A stretch of 64,000 bases of DNA from Elymus sibiricus (taxonomy: Eukaryota > Streptophyta > Magnoliopsida > Poales > Poaceae). Numbering within the stretch: the stretch's first letter is position 1; the number at the start of each line of letters is the position of its first letter. Made by a program: the position numbers and the translations under genes. The notes under the pieces were generated by a model that searched no databases, was not told where the DNA came from, and was given only the letters and a program-made list of their open reading frames with translations. The DNA lies in contig CM077672.1 of assembly GCA_039707655.1 (NCBI GenBank), forward strand, positions 458,344,390 through 458,408,389, in the 5' to 3' direction. Positions 46,100 to 57,181 of the stretch are shown here, piece after piece.

Positions 46100-49000
46100 T
46101 TATAGGGTGTTCCTATATGTAAGGTTTGGCTGGATATCCAGGTCCTGATGCTGGACTTGCTTTTCCGGGTTACTGACACATCTCCTCAGTTGTGACATGT
46201 GAAACACATCGTGAACATCAGACAATTCTGCTGGTAGCTCCAGTTGGTAGGCAACCTTGCCTCTCCTTGCAATTATTCGGAATGGTCCGATAAATCTCGA
46301 TGCCAATTTCCCTTTGACTTTAAATCTCTGTAGTCCTCTCATTGGGGATACCCTGAGATACACATAGTCACCGGGTTCAAAACTGATCTGACGGTGTTTC
46401 TGGTCATCGTAGCTCTTCTGGAGGCTCTGAGCTGCTTTCAGTCTGTCTTGGATAAGTTTCACTTTTGTTTCTGCTTCTTTGAGAACTTCCGGGCCAAAGA
46501 TTCGGCTATCTCCGGTTCCAGACCAATTGAGAGGGGTACGGCACCTCCGTCCGTATAGGGCTTCGAAGGGTGGCATCTTTAGACTGGCTTGATAACTGTT
46601 GTTATATGAGAATTCCGCATATGGCAAACTGTCCTCCTAGCTGACTCCATAGGTAAGAACACAAGCTCTCAGCATGTCCTCCAATATCTGATTTACCCGT
46701 TCAGTCTGCCCTCCTGTCTGTGGGTGATACGCTGTACTGAATACGAGTTGAGTCCCTAAGGCTTGCTACAGGTGATCCCAAAACCTAGAGACAAACTGAG
46801 TGCCTCTATCAGAGACTATGGTCTTGGGTACTCCGTGTAAGCAAACAATCCGGGAGAGGTATAACCTGGCAAGCTTCTGTGTTGAGTATGTTGTTTTTAC
46901 CGGAATGAAATGTGCCACCTTGGTTAATAAATCTGTGATAACCCAGATAGCATCATTCCCGTGTTGTGACCTCGGTAATCCAACAATAAAATCCATTCCT
47001 ATCTAATCCCATTTCCATTCAGGCACTCTGAGTGGCTGTAACAATCCTGCTGGCCTCTGGTGTTATGCTTTTATACGTTGACAAGAGTCACAATGTGCAA
47101 CATATACGGCTATATCCCTTTTCACCCCGTGCCACCAAATTTTTTCCTGTAGATCCTTGTACATCTTGGTTCCTCCTGGGTGAATGGAGTACGTGGTAGT
47201 ATGGGCTTCTGCCAAGATTTGTTGCTTTAGCTCTTCCTCATTGGGTACGCATATTCTCTTCCCGTACCACAGGATTCCCTAACTATCAATAGTAAATTCG
47301 GATGCCTTGCCAGAATTTACTTTCTTTTTAATTCCCTCAATACTGGGGTGTCCTTTCTGAGCTTCTTTGATCTGATCTTCCAATGCTGGTTTTATTTCTA
47401 GGCGGGCAATGGTTCCTTCTGTGACTAGAACCATGTTGAGTTTGGCAAATTCCTGGTTGAACTCATGCTGTGAGAATTGCACACGATCATTGTCGGTGCA
47501 TGGGTTTCGGCTGAGGGCGTCTGCCACAACATTTGCTTTACCCGGATGGTAATGCATTCCCACATCATAATCCTTGATTAGTTCAAGCCAGCGACGCTGT
47601 CGCAGGTTTAATTCCGGTTGGGTGAAGATATACTTAAGACTTTTGTGATCCGTGTATATCTCACATCGATTTCCAAGGAGGAAATGTCACCATTCCTTGA
47701 GTGCATGTATCATAGCTACTAGTTCCAAATCATAGGTAGGATAATTTTCTTCGTGTCGTCGTAGTTGTCTTGAAGCATATGCTACGACCTTTCCTTCTTG
47801 CATTAATACACATCGAAGGCCCTTTCTGGAAGCGTCACAGTATATTTCAAAATTCTTGTGCACATCCGGCACGATCAGAACAGGTGCCGTTGTTAACCTC
47901 TTCTTTAATTCCTGGAAACTTTTCTTACATGCTTCGGTCCATTCAAACTTTTTATCCTTCTTGAGTAACTGAGTCATGGGTTTGGCTATGGTGGAGAATC
48001 CTTCAATAAATCATCGATAGTAGCCAGCCAGACCAAGAAAACTCCTGACCTCAGTCATGTTGGTGGGTTGCTTCCATCCTAAGACAACTTTTACCATACT
48101 TGGGTCCACTGCTATTCCATCCTGTGTCAGTACATGTCCCAAAAAACCAACTTCTCATAACCAAATTTCACACTTACTGAATTTGGCATACAGTTGATTT
48201 TTCCGTAATTCTTCCAGGACTATTCAAAGATGTTGCTCATGTTCTTCTGGCGTCTTGGAATAAATAAGTATGTCATCAATGAACACCACCACAAATTTGT
48301 CCAGATACCTCATAAAAACCTTGTTCATGAGGTGTACAAAATAAGCAGGAGCGTTGGTCAACCCAAAGGGCATCATAGTGAATTCATATAATCCATATCT
48401 TGTGGTAAAAGCAGTCTTGGGTATGTCTGATGATCGGATTCTTAACTGATGGTAGCCTGATCTCAGGTCTATTTTTGAGAAAACCTTGGCTTCTGCCAGT
48501 TGGTCGAACAGATCGTTGATCCTCGGTAGTGGATATTTATTTTTGATAGTAACCATATTGAGTGCCCTGTAATCGATACATAGCCTTAGGGTACCATCCT
48601 TTTTCTTCGCAAATAAAACCGGCGATCCCCATGGTGATGAGCTGGGTCAGACATAACCCATTTCCAATAATTCCTTAATTTGTTTCTTCAACTCAATCAG
48701 TTCTGTCGGAGCCATTCGATAAGGCTTCTTGTAAATGGGTGCCGTTCCAGGTGCTAGTTCGATAACAAATTCGATTTCACGATCTGGTGGCATGCCTGGT
48801 AGCTCCTCAGAAAATACATCGGGGTATTCGCATACCACAGGAACCTTGCTTAATTCTGTCATGTCCACTTGATTTAGCTTTCCTTGTGACTTAGAAATTC
48901 CCCTTGTACCAAACTTCACTATCTTCCCATGACAATTGGTGAAAGCCACTGTTCGATTGTAGCAGTCTATAAAACCTTTATTTGTGGTCAACCAGTCCAT

Positions 49001-50368
49001 TCGCAAAATGACATCCAAATCAACTGCTTCCAATACAATAAGATTTGCTAAAAACTTCATCCCCTGTATTTCAATATTCACATCCTTGCAGTACCATTGT
49101 GTGCTTTGCTTTGATCCCGGGGACTGAATAACCATTGAATTTTTCAAAGGCGATAAAAGGAAATTGATGCTTCGAGGCAAATCTTTTAGAGATGCATGAA
49201 TGGGAAGCTCTAGAATCGAATAAAACCGTAGCATTAATTGTGTTGACATGGAAGGTACCAAATGCGATTTTTGGTGCATTCTGTGCTTCCTCAAATGTGA
49301 CGTGGTTAACCTGCCCCTTTTGTGGTTGTTGTTGAAGTTGTTGTGTCGTGGAGCTGCATTAGTACTACGGCCATTGTTGTTGGGTTTTGGGGCATTATTC
49401 CCCTGCTTTGGGCATTGCCTAGCATAATGCCCCTCTACTCCACAGGCGTAACAGGTGATGCCAGGACGGAATATTGCCTCTTTGGCTCTGTTGTTGAAAG
49501 TGCTTCGGTTTTGCTGCCGTCGTGGGATTGGATTTGCTGGTCGAGGTGCCACAGGCCTCTGAAATTCATTTCGGGGCCTGTTGTTGCGAACCGGTACTGA
49601 CTGGTTCATCCGGCACTTGCGAATCTCATTTATATTGCGGTGCTCATTTTCCAGAATAATAGCCTTGTCTACCAGTGTCTTGAAATCCAGAAAAGTATGG
49701 ACCACCAGTTGGCACTTTAAAGACGGAACAAGTCCATCAAGAAATTTCTCCATCCTTTTGCTTTCTGTCATATATTCATCATTGGCATAACGGGCTAGCT
49801 GAGTAAACTGATCGAGGTACTAGGTTACTGTTGTGCCCCGTTGCTTGAGATCCTCAAATTCTATTTTCTTTAATTTCATAATACTGTTGGGAATATGTGC
49901 TCCCCAAAAGTTTTCCTTGAATTGCTCCCATGTCATGTCTCCTCCATTGGGATGCGTGTGGCATAAATTTTCCCACCATGATGCTGATGTCCCAGAAAAA
50001 TAGTGCGGAGCATATAGCACTTTTTCCTGGTCCGTGCACTGGGCTATGACCAGTTTTCTTTCAATATCACGTAGCCAATCGTATGCCTCCAGAGGTTTGT
50101 CTGTGTGCTAAAAGACAGTTGGATTGGTCCTCTGAAGCTCAGATAATTTTGATCTGGGTTGGTGCTGTCCTTGGTCATTCCCCATATTTATTAAGTGCAG
50201 CATCATTTCCTGGTGCTGTTGCTGGCTTTGTTCATACAGACGGCATACTTGTGAGAATGCTGAATCATTGCTCTGCTGACTTGTCTGTCCTGGTGTGAAA
50301 TTATTTCCCATCTGTGCAAAGTTGTCCTCTGGCGGACTGGGCATGGAACGAGTCCAGGGACGATGCAT
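46100..50368 (-). pseudogene. pol: Gypsy gag-pol, one frame with many stops
   Basis: The whole stretch from 50395 to 46100 stays in a single frame. Domains in order: gag (WWENLCHTHPNG, WEQFKENFW near 49950); CCHC knuckle (CYACGVEGHYARQC near 49430); protease region with DVILRMDWL near 48990; RT ([20 protein letters not shown] near 48600, then [11 protein letters not shown] near 48265); RNase H (IYCDAS near 47845); integrase with HHCC (near 47160-47080), core MDFIVGLP with VSDRGTQF (near 46810) and YHPQTGGQTERVNQ near 46715; then the C-terminal HDVFHMSQLRRCV. Stops end at 50108, 49820, 48647, 48224, 48155, 48011, 47687, 47279, 47063, 47003, 46766 and 46637. The usable ATG is at 50366-50368. 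Confidence 0.9.
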
Positions 50369-50760
50369 TTTCTTTCTGGGGTATTTGTGCAACACCGATG
50401 AGAAAAGAAATTATAAAGGAAAGAAATAAATTATAGAAGACTGAAAAATAATTTCCACCCAAAAACGTAGGTGCATAAAAGTAGCGGGTTATATTATACA
50501 TGCAGATTTAATTATACATGCAAGATTTAATTATACATGCATGATTTAATTATACAAGCATGATTTAATTATACAATATGCTCGTCGTAACCGTGACGCT
50601 TACATGACCGCTTATTTAGACTAGTGCACTACTCCGCCCTCTCAGCATGCTGCGGTCCAAGTCTACTACTCGCCATCTTACAAAAGGGAAAAGAAACAGA
50701 AAATATTTTATAGCTACAGTCTCATAAAAGGCGACTGAGGTGCTGATGCCAAGTCTGCTA
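50369..50760 (-). other. Spacer between extra ORF and gag
   Basis: About 390 bp without a long frame in the element's direction. It contains a short tandem array of TTTAATTATACATGCA-type units at 50505-50580. Confidence 0.6.
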
Positions 50761-51558
50761 TCACAGAGTGTCTGGAACGTCGTAAGCCCTGCTGAGGGTA
50801 AGTCCCAGACGGGGTGCTGAAGACTCGACCTCCTCCTCCTCCTCGGGTATGGTCTCCAGTAGGGCAGCTGTCGATGCCATGCCTGCTCGTGGTGGCACTG
50901 TACTCGTAGGCGGTGATGTCCTAACCGGAATGGGAGCAGCCAAGCGACTAGACTCATCGCTCGGAGATGAGCGTCGGATCACGGAACGAGTACGAGGATC
51001 ATATGGTGGAGTCGGAATGCGAGGAGCGCGTGGTGACGGAGTACGGAACTCACTCCTGCGAGGAGTCCTCGCACGAGCTAAGTCCATCCGTGCAGCAAGA
51101 TAGTCATCCACCAGTGAGGTGAAGACTGACTCTAGAGCCATGATGTACTAAACAAGGGGCTCAATAGCCTCGTCCCTATCTTCCGCGGTGCAAGCGAAAG
51201 TATAGTGACTAGTGTACGGAACATGGCATGGGAGATAATGATAGGGACGTGTCTGCATGACCGGAAGGATGTCCCTAAGACGAGCGATGGCCTCTCGGGC
51301 AGCCATCTGAATAGCATGCCTTTCAGTAGGCATGACTCTCCCCACAAAGCGATAGTTGCGATGTGGCATGGCATTTCCACCCCGAATATATACCGAGGAC
51401 TGGTACATAGTCAGGGTGTCCGAGATCCTGTCAGGATAAACGGTGTACTCCGGACGACTCGGGGATCCCATCGCGACTCTGGCGATGTAGACGAGAAGAC
51501 GGGAAAATCCCACAGGCTCGTTGGCGAAAATCTGGGTCAGACAGCTGCCGCCAGACAT
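50761..51558 (-). pseudogene. Extra ORF upstream of gag, function unknown
   Basis: An ATG at 51556-51558 opens a frame of 136 codons, ended by TAG (51148-51150) and continuing in the same frame for another 127 codons to 50761. The TAG lies at a place where one C-to-T change in CAG would restore reading, so the ancestral product was about 265 residues. The N-terminal half has the pattern YRFVGRVMP followed by an Ala-rich helix (MAAREAIARLRD). The C-terminal half is Pro/Ser/Arg-rich with an acidic EEEEEVE run. It sits between the primer-binding site and gag on the same strand as gag-pol. I do not recognise a named family; the helix pattern loosely recalls the end of a double-stranded RNA-binding fold. 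Confidence 0.6.
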
Positions 51559-51704
51559 CTACAACAGTAGACAAAAAATCCAAATAGTCATATCATAAGT
51601 ATATGATGACCAAGGAAAATTTGTTACAATGCATGAGATGCATGCTAAAAATGTTAGGACTGACTCTATTCCTAGCGATCGCACCTAGGGCTTCCTACAG
51701 TCAG

Positions 51705-51720
51705 CCTGGCTCTGATACCA
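51705..51720 (-). other. Primer-binding site of Gypsy element
   Basis: The minus strand reads TGGTATCAGAGCCAGG five bases after the LTR end, the standard match to initiator methionine tRNA. Confidence 0.9.
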
Positions 51721-51725
51721 AGGTT

Positions 51726-54700
51726 TGTCGGGCATGTTTATGGAATAAATCACAGAATGGCCCTAAGTCACACCAACCCCAAGATCAGCACAACTGGTGG
51801 ACTCCCTTGATATAGATATCCGGTACATGCATAATATTACACAGGGTTGAGCCAGAGTGCTCAACATTTATTACAAACTTTTCAATATATGGTGGTGGCG
51901 GAATATGACAGTGGTGTGGTGATGGTACAACACTGATACAATAAAGTAGAGCCAAGCGTCAGTGTGAGGCTTGACTATTTTATTGGTGTAGCGGAAGCAC
52001 TGCGGATGATACAAGTGGTAGACTCCAAGACCACAAGCTGACTGACTGGGAACACCTCTAAGCGCCGGGCTCGCTAGCGCACTCTTCTTCCACAAGCTCG
52101 TCTTCCTCCAGGTCTGGCCAAATTAACAAGCCAGGGACAAGCCTGTGAGTACGTTGGAATGTACTCGCAAACATTATGAACGAAAGATATACCGAATGCA
52201 TATGCTCATGCTGGATTAAATGATATGCATATGTTGACCAAAATTTAATCATGGCATGATAAATATAAACATGGTGTGGATGAAAATATATAACTTGTTA
52301 GTAATAAACCCAGAAAATAAAATGGAACATCGGGAGCTGGACCGCCCGAGGAATTCCAAGAAAAATGCCAAACGGGTGTCTAAAAGTGACGTCTCGAGAG
52401 GTCTTGAAAAGAAATGCCAAACGGGTGTCTGAATGCGATGCCTCGAGAGGTCTTGAAAAAAATGCCAAACGGGTGTCTGAAAGCGACGCCTCGAGAGGTC
52501 TTGAAAAGAAGTGAGTATCCAGTTGGACTAGCCATCCCAAGTGATACTCAGAAAAGAAAATAAAACTGGGTATCCAGGTGGACTAGCCATCCCAAGTGAT
52601 ACTCAAAAAAGAAAATAAAACTGGGTATCCAGGTGGACTAGCCATCCCACATGATACTCAGAAAAGAAAATAAAACTGGGTATCCAGGTGGACTAGCCAT
52701 CCCAAGTGATACCCAGAAAAATATAAATGAGTATCCAGGTGGACTAGCCATCCCAAGTGATACTGAGAAAATATAAATGAGTATCCAGGTGGACTAGCCA
52801 TCCCAAGTGATACTCAGAAAATATAAATGAGTATCCAGGTGGACTAGCCATCCCAAGTGATACTCAAATTTCAAATAGAAGAACAGGGTTAGTCCACAAT
52901 AATATTTATGATAGCAATAATATTCATGATATCATCAGCGGTGACAATAATTATCCTGCAAAATGAATCAAGCTCAATTTAATTATTTCCTCCAAAGACC
53001 GACACCGGGACCGACACTTGACCCTTCCCAGCTAACGTCCTTGACCGTGGACACGGCTATTCGAATAGGTATAACTCTGCAGAGGGTGTACTCTTTACCC
53101 ATAAGTAAAGGATTTCTTTAGTCAACACCGAGATGCTGACTAATTCCCATCACGGTCTTTGGGTTGAAAACACACCTGACCAGCACACACCAGATTAACT
53201 TTCCGGATGCCAGGAATCACCCAAAGCATCGTTCAAGAAAAACTCTAAGTTGGGGAGACCATCGTCTCGAATAGCATGGGATCACTATTTATACACGCGG
53301 ATTACAAGGGGTGCCCCCCTCTCGGCCCAGCCGGATACACCCATGCCCCCTAACCTGATGACTGGCATTAGTCCATGGCCGTGGAACCCTCATCAGGGCC
53401 CTCTATGTGGTGTGCACACGGACAGGGGTTAGCAACTTACTAAATCGCACTCCCCTTGCGGGAAGACTAGTGGCAGCACGGTATTTAGCTAGGCTTGACG
53501 GAACAAGACTCGATCAAGGTCGACTCAGGAGGTGTTGTTATTATGACTGGCATACTTCATATGCCACCGTGACACCATCGTGTCATGATGTGACCCGTGC
53601 CCACCGGCACGTCCAAGGCAGGAGACACACTCCTGGATTTCTCACAGCTTTTATCCATGTTAGAAAGATTCTTGGATGCATGCAAGAATGCACAAATGAT
53701 ATGACCATGCATGCACACGCTATTCACCATATAATCGGTTAAATCTTGAAGGGATGCAAACGTGTATGCAATCACCATATCCCAAGTTCAAAAATGCTTG
53801 CCTTGATCAAAGTAGTCAGAAGATGTTACCTCGAAATTCCCGGCAAAGTCCCCCTCTTCGTTTTCTATAAAATGGAAATTCAAATTCAAATTAAAAAATT
53901 TGCAACAGTACCAAAAAGATGTCTCAAAATATTTTCAAATAAATACTAAAAAAACTAGAGTGAAACAGAAAATTTTCAAAAAAAGAATCAATTAAAACGG
54001 AGTTGTGGTTAAAAAGTTATTAAAGTTTTAAAACCAGGGGCTTTTCTGCAAAAATACAATTTGCCAGCGGGTCCCTGTGCGGTAAAACAGAAAATGCTTC
54101 TGGGAAAATACGCTTTCCAAAGTAGAAAGCGTAAATGAACAGAATACGCTTTCGGTTAAATCAGTAAAATATTAAAACGCTGACGGGTGGGCCCCACCTA
54201 TCAGGTTTGAAATTCAAACGCGCTCGCGCGCATTAACAGAGAGGGGAAGCCGGTCACCGGCGGCGATCACCGGGGTTTTAGCAGGCGGCGATGGTCGGGA
54301 TGTGCTCAGGGCGGGATTCCGCGTCGGTGGATGGTGGAGGTGGTCGCCGGCGAGCACTAGAGCGATGGCGAGGTCAACTCCGGTGGACGGCGGCGTTGGG
54401 TGAAGTTGGATCTCGTCGGGGAGGGCTTTGGTCATCGAATTGGAGCATGGAGCGGATGAGTGGGTGCATGAGAGGGCGACTGGTGAAGTTTGAGGGGTGG
54501 AGGTGGAGTAACGGCGTCGAAAGCTTCCGGGGACCCGAGGCGGATCGGTCGGTCAGAGGTGGAGAAGAAGACCTCCCCGAGGTCGGGGAGGCGTGCGGGA
54601 GGTCGATTGGGAAGGCGTAGGGGTGGTGGATGCTTAGAACGAAGCTCGGTGATCCTTTATATAGGCGAGTCGAGGAGGTCAGTGGCGGAGCGGATCACGC

Positions 54701-55947
54701 CGGAGTAAATCCGGCCGGCGAGGTAGTTAGGGATGGTGGTGAGGTTGGTGAGGGATTAGTGAGACGAGAGGAGTCTTCTGGTAGTGCCAGCACGATCAAC
54801 CACCTCGTCCCGCTGCCTTATCCACGACGGGCACCCGTACGGCCATTGCAGCCGTGCCCGTCTCCGGTGACTGCCAGGCGGGGTCAGGATGGCTCGGACG
54901 GCGCGTGAAGCGGCAGATGAGGGCGACGCGTGGAGAGGGAGTAGGAGAGGGAGCGGTGGAGAGAGTGAAGGCGACAGGAAGCCGTGTCGATCTGCTCGGC
55001 CGCCGCGGCTGAGGACGGTGGTCGTTGCACCGGCCGGTTCCTGTGCTGTCGGCGGCGAGCGACTGACCAGAGGGGTCCCGGTGGGGCATTTATGATCAGA
55101 GGAGGCATGGATGAGGAGGAGATGGGGTGGAGTGCAGTGCACGGCGCCGAACTCCCCTGTTCTCTGAACTTTTCTATTTCTCTGAATGTTTCGATAGTGC
55201 TACAGTGTGCACACCAGGTGTATGATGAAATGCCAGAGGGCTCTAGGCATTTTAGGAATTTGTGAGAATTTTTGTGGTGATGTGTTGATGCATAATAGAG
55301 ATGCTGGCCAAATTTCAGAATTTTTGGAGCACTTTAAATTGGGTTTTGATCAGAGAGATTAAATCTGGTCCAAATTTGAATTGAATGAAATTTGAAAATT
55401 TTGAACTGTGGAACAGAATGTTTTTGATGAAATGGAGTGTGGGTACTGTCAAGTAGTTGGAGTAATTTTTGTGGGTGCAAAATATTTGAAAATAATATAG
55501 TTCCTTTGTAAATCAAAGAAACTAGGAATAATTGAAATTCCAACTTTCGAATTTATTAAATATAAGAAAAATATTTTTGTGGAAAGGAGAGGTATTGGAT
55601 ACTGTCCCAGGGTGTGAGGATGACTTGATTGAGAATTTAGAAGTGGTAGAATAATTTTATGAGAATTTTATAAGTGCTTGAAAACAATGAAATGGGCTAT
55701 TTCATTGGAATAATTTTAGTTATTCAAAAACTTTTCTAAATGAAAAATATTTATGATCCTCCAAAAATAATTACTCAAGTAATAAACCATCAATTAAAAC
55801 CATTTAAAAAAAATTGAAACCCAATTGAAAATCCAGAAGGGATTTTCAAAACAGAAGAAAGAGAGAAAAAGGCCATGGTGATCCAAATTTTTTTATTTTG
55901 AATAAAAGATTTAAAAATTCAAAAGAGGATATTTTTGGGGTGTTACG
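51726..55947 (-). repeat. 5' LTR of Gypsy element
   Basis: Starts TGTCGGGCATG next to the primer-binding site and ends GGGGTGTTACG at the ATAGC duplication; the inner terminus of the other copy is GTTACA. Arrays at 52363-52511 and 52512-52865 mirror the other LTR. Confidence 0.93.
54656..54663 (-). promoter_or_regulatory. TATA box in Gypsy 5' LTR
   Basis: The minus strand reads TATATAAA at this place (the equivalent in the other LTR near 44617 reads TTTATAAA). It lies between GC-rich upstream sequence and the leader and would drive leftward transcription. Confidence 0.55.
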
Positions 55948-55952
55948 ATAGC

Positions 55953-56653
55953 CTTCACCTAAAATCCAACCATTCCACACTTTTGATCCATCTCGGTGGC
56001 ATCGATCATAAATCTCGATGAGACCGATCTGTGTAAAAGATATGAACGTTTGGCTTTTCGGTGGGACCGAACAAAACATCTCGGTGCGACCGAAGTGCAA
56101 TGGCTAGGGCAAGACCACGTTTCAGTAATTCCAATTATTTCAACTCGGTGATTCCGAAGTGAAGTGATGGTGTTACAGCAACTTGGTCAAGCCGTCTCGG
56201 TGAGACCGAGAACCATTTTGGTTGCACCGAAGTGTTAGGGTTTTGGCTGTGGCAGTGAAATGATCATCTCGGTGAGTCCGGAGTAGGTGATATCGGTGGG
56301 ACCGAAATGATGAATTAGGGTTTTGGACAGATGTGTTTTGGGAAAGTGATTGAGGGTTTTTCGAGCAATATCACTGAGCACTTTGAGCAACAACCTCATC
56401 AACAACACCTCATCCCCTTTTAATAGTATTGGCTTTCCTAAGGGACTCAATGTGATCTTGGATCACTAAAATGAAAATGAAGAGTCTTGTGGATGCCAAA
56501 GTTGTTCTTGACATTTTGAGGGGTCCACATCCATTAGTCCTTGCCATTCCAATCATTGATCTTTTCTGAAATTTACTAGCAATAGGAATTAGATCAATGA
56601 TGTATATGTTGTTATTGATTACCAAAACCACCCGGGGATTGGTTGCACTTTCA
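55953..56653 (-). repeat. 3' LTR of the outer element, U3 part with CTCGGT motifs
   Basis: Continues the LTR interrupted at 41686. Between 55990 and 56310 there are eight or nine copies of a TCTCGGTGNGACCGA-type motif (near 55991, 56013, 56057, 56078, 56144, 56193, 56265, 56291). Each is an imperfect palindrome (CGGT..ACCG). The LTR ends GTTGCACTTTCA. Confidence 0.75.
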
Positions 56654-56668
56654 ATCTCCCCCTTTTTG
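56654..56668 (-). other. Polypurine tract of the outer element
   Basis: The minus strand reads AAAAAGGGGGAGAT directly before the LTR start TGAAAGTGCAACC. Confidence 0.8.
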
Positions 56669-57181
56669 GTAATTGATGACAACATATAGATCAATGCTTC
56701 GATAAATGATATAAATCTTATAATCAATGAAGTACATCATCGCTTTGAGAAGTATGTGATACGTAAGAGCTCCCCCTAAATTTGTGCATTATTAAAGATT
56801 TGCGTTTGAATGCAAATGCACAATCGATTAGGATCATGGGCTACTCTTCCATGCCACATACATCTTGGTGGAGTGCTCAAAATGATATGAATGCATAGTA
56901 ATTAGCACTCATCACCAAAAAACTAAGTGAAAGATCATACATAGATAATTATGATGATAAGAAATGAGCATAATGTGAAGCATCGTATGATCAAACACAC
57001 ATAACGGAACGAAGTATCACAAGCATAACAGACATAGTAGCACCAAAGAGACACAAATGAATTATAGCAAGAAACCCTCAAGAAAATCCAACGAACAAAA
57101 GCAAAGCACTCTCTCTCTCTCTCTCTCTCAGCCTAATGATCTATACAAATTCTCTCCCTTTGGCAACAAGTACCAAAAAGT
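56669..57181 (-). other. Non-coding internal sequence of the outer element
   Basis: About 510 bp of AT-rich sequence between the ORF end and the polypurine tract, with a short CT run at 57109-57129. No domain-bearing frame. Confidence 0.6.

Larger units (their letters stand above)
41687..55947 (-). mobile_element. Chromodomain Gypsy LTR retrotransposon, 14.3 kb
   Basis: LTRs 41687-45910 and 51726-55947 (4.22 kb each), 5.8-kb internal domain, 5-bp duplication ATAGC. The primer-binding site TGGTATCAGAGCCAGG (minus strand, 51705-51720) follows the right LTR; the purine run AAGGGGGGTAGG precedes the left LTR. The element therefore reads leftward. Gene order is extra ORF, gag, protease, RT, RNase H, integrase, chromodomain, which places it among the chromoviruses, most likely the Tekay/Del clade by LTR size and chromodomain type. 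It is dead: at least twelve in-frame stops in gag-pol and a frameshift before the chromodomain. Confidence 0.92.
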
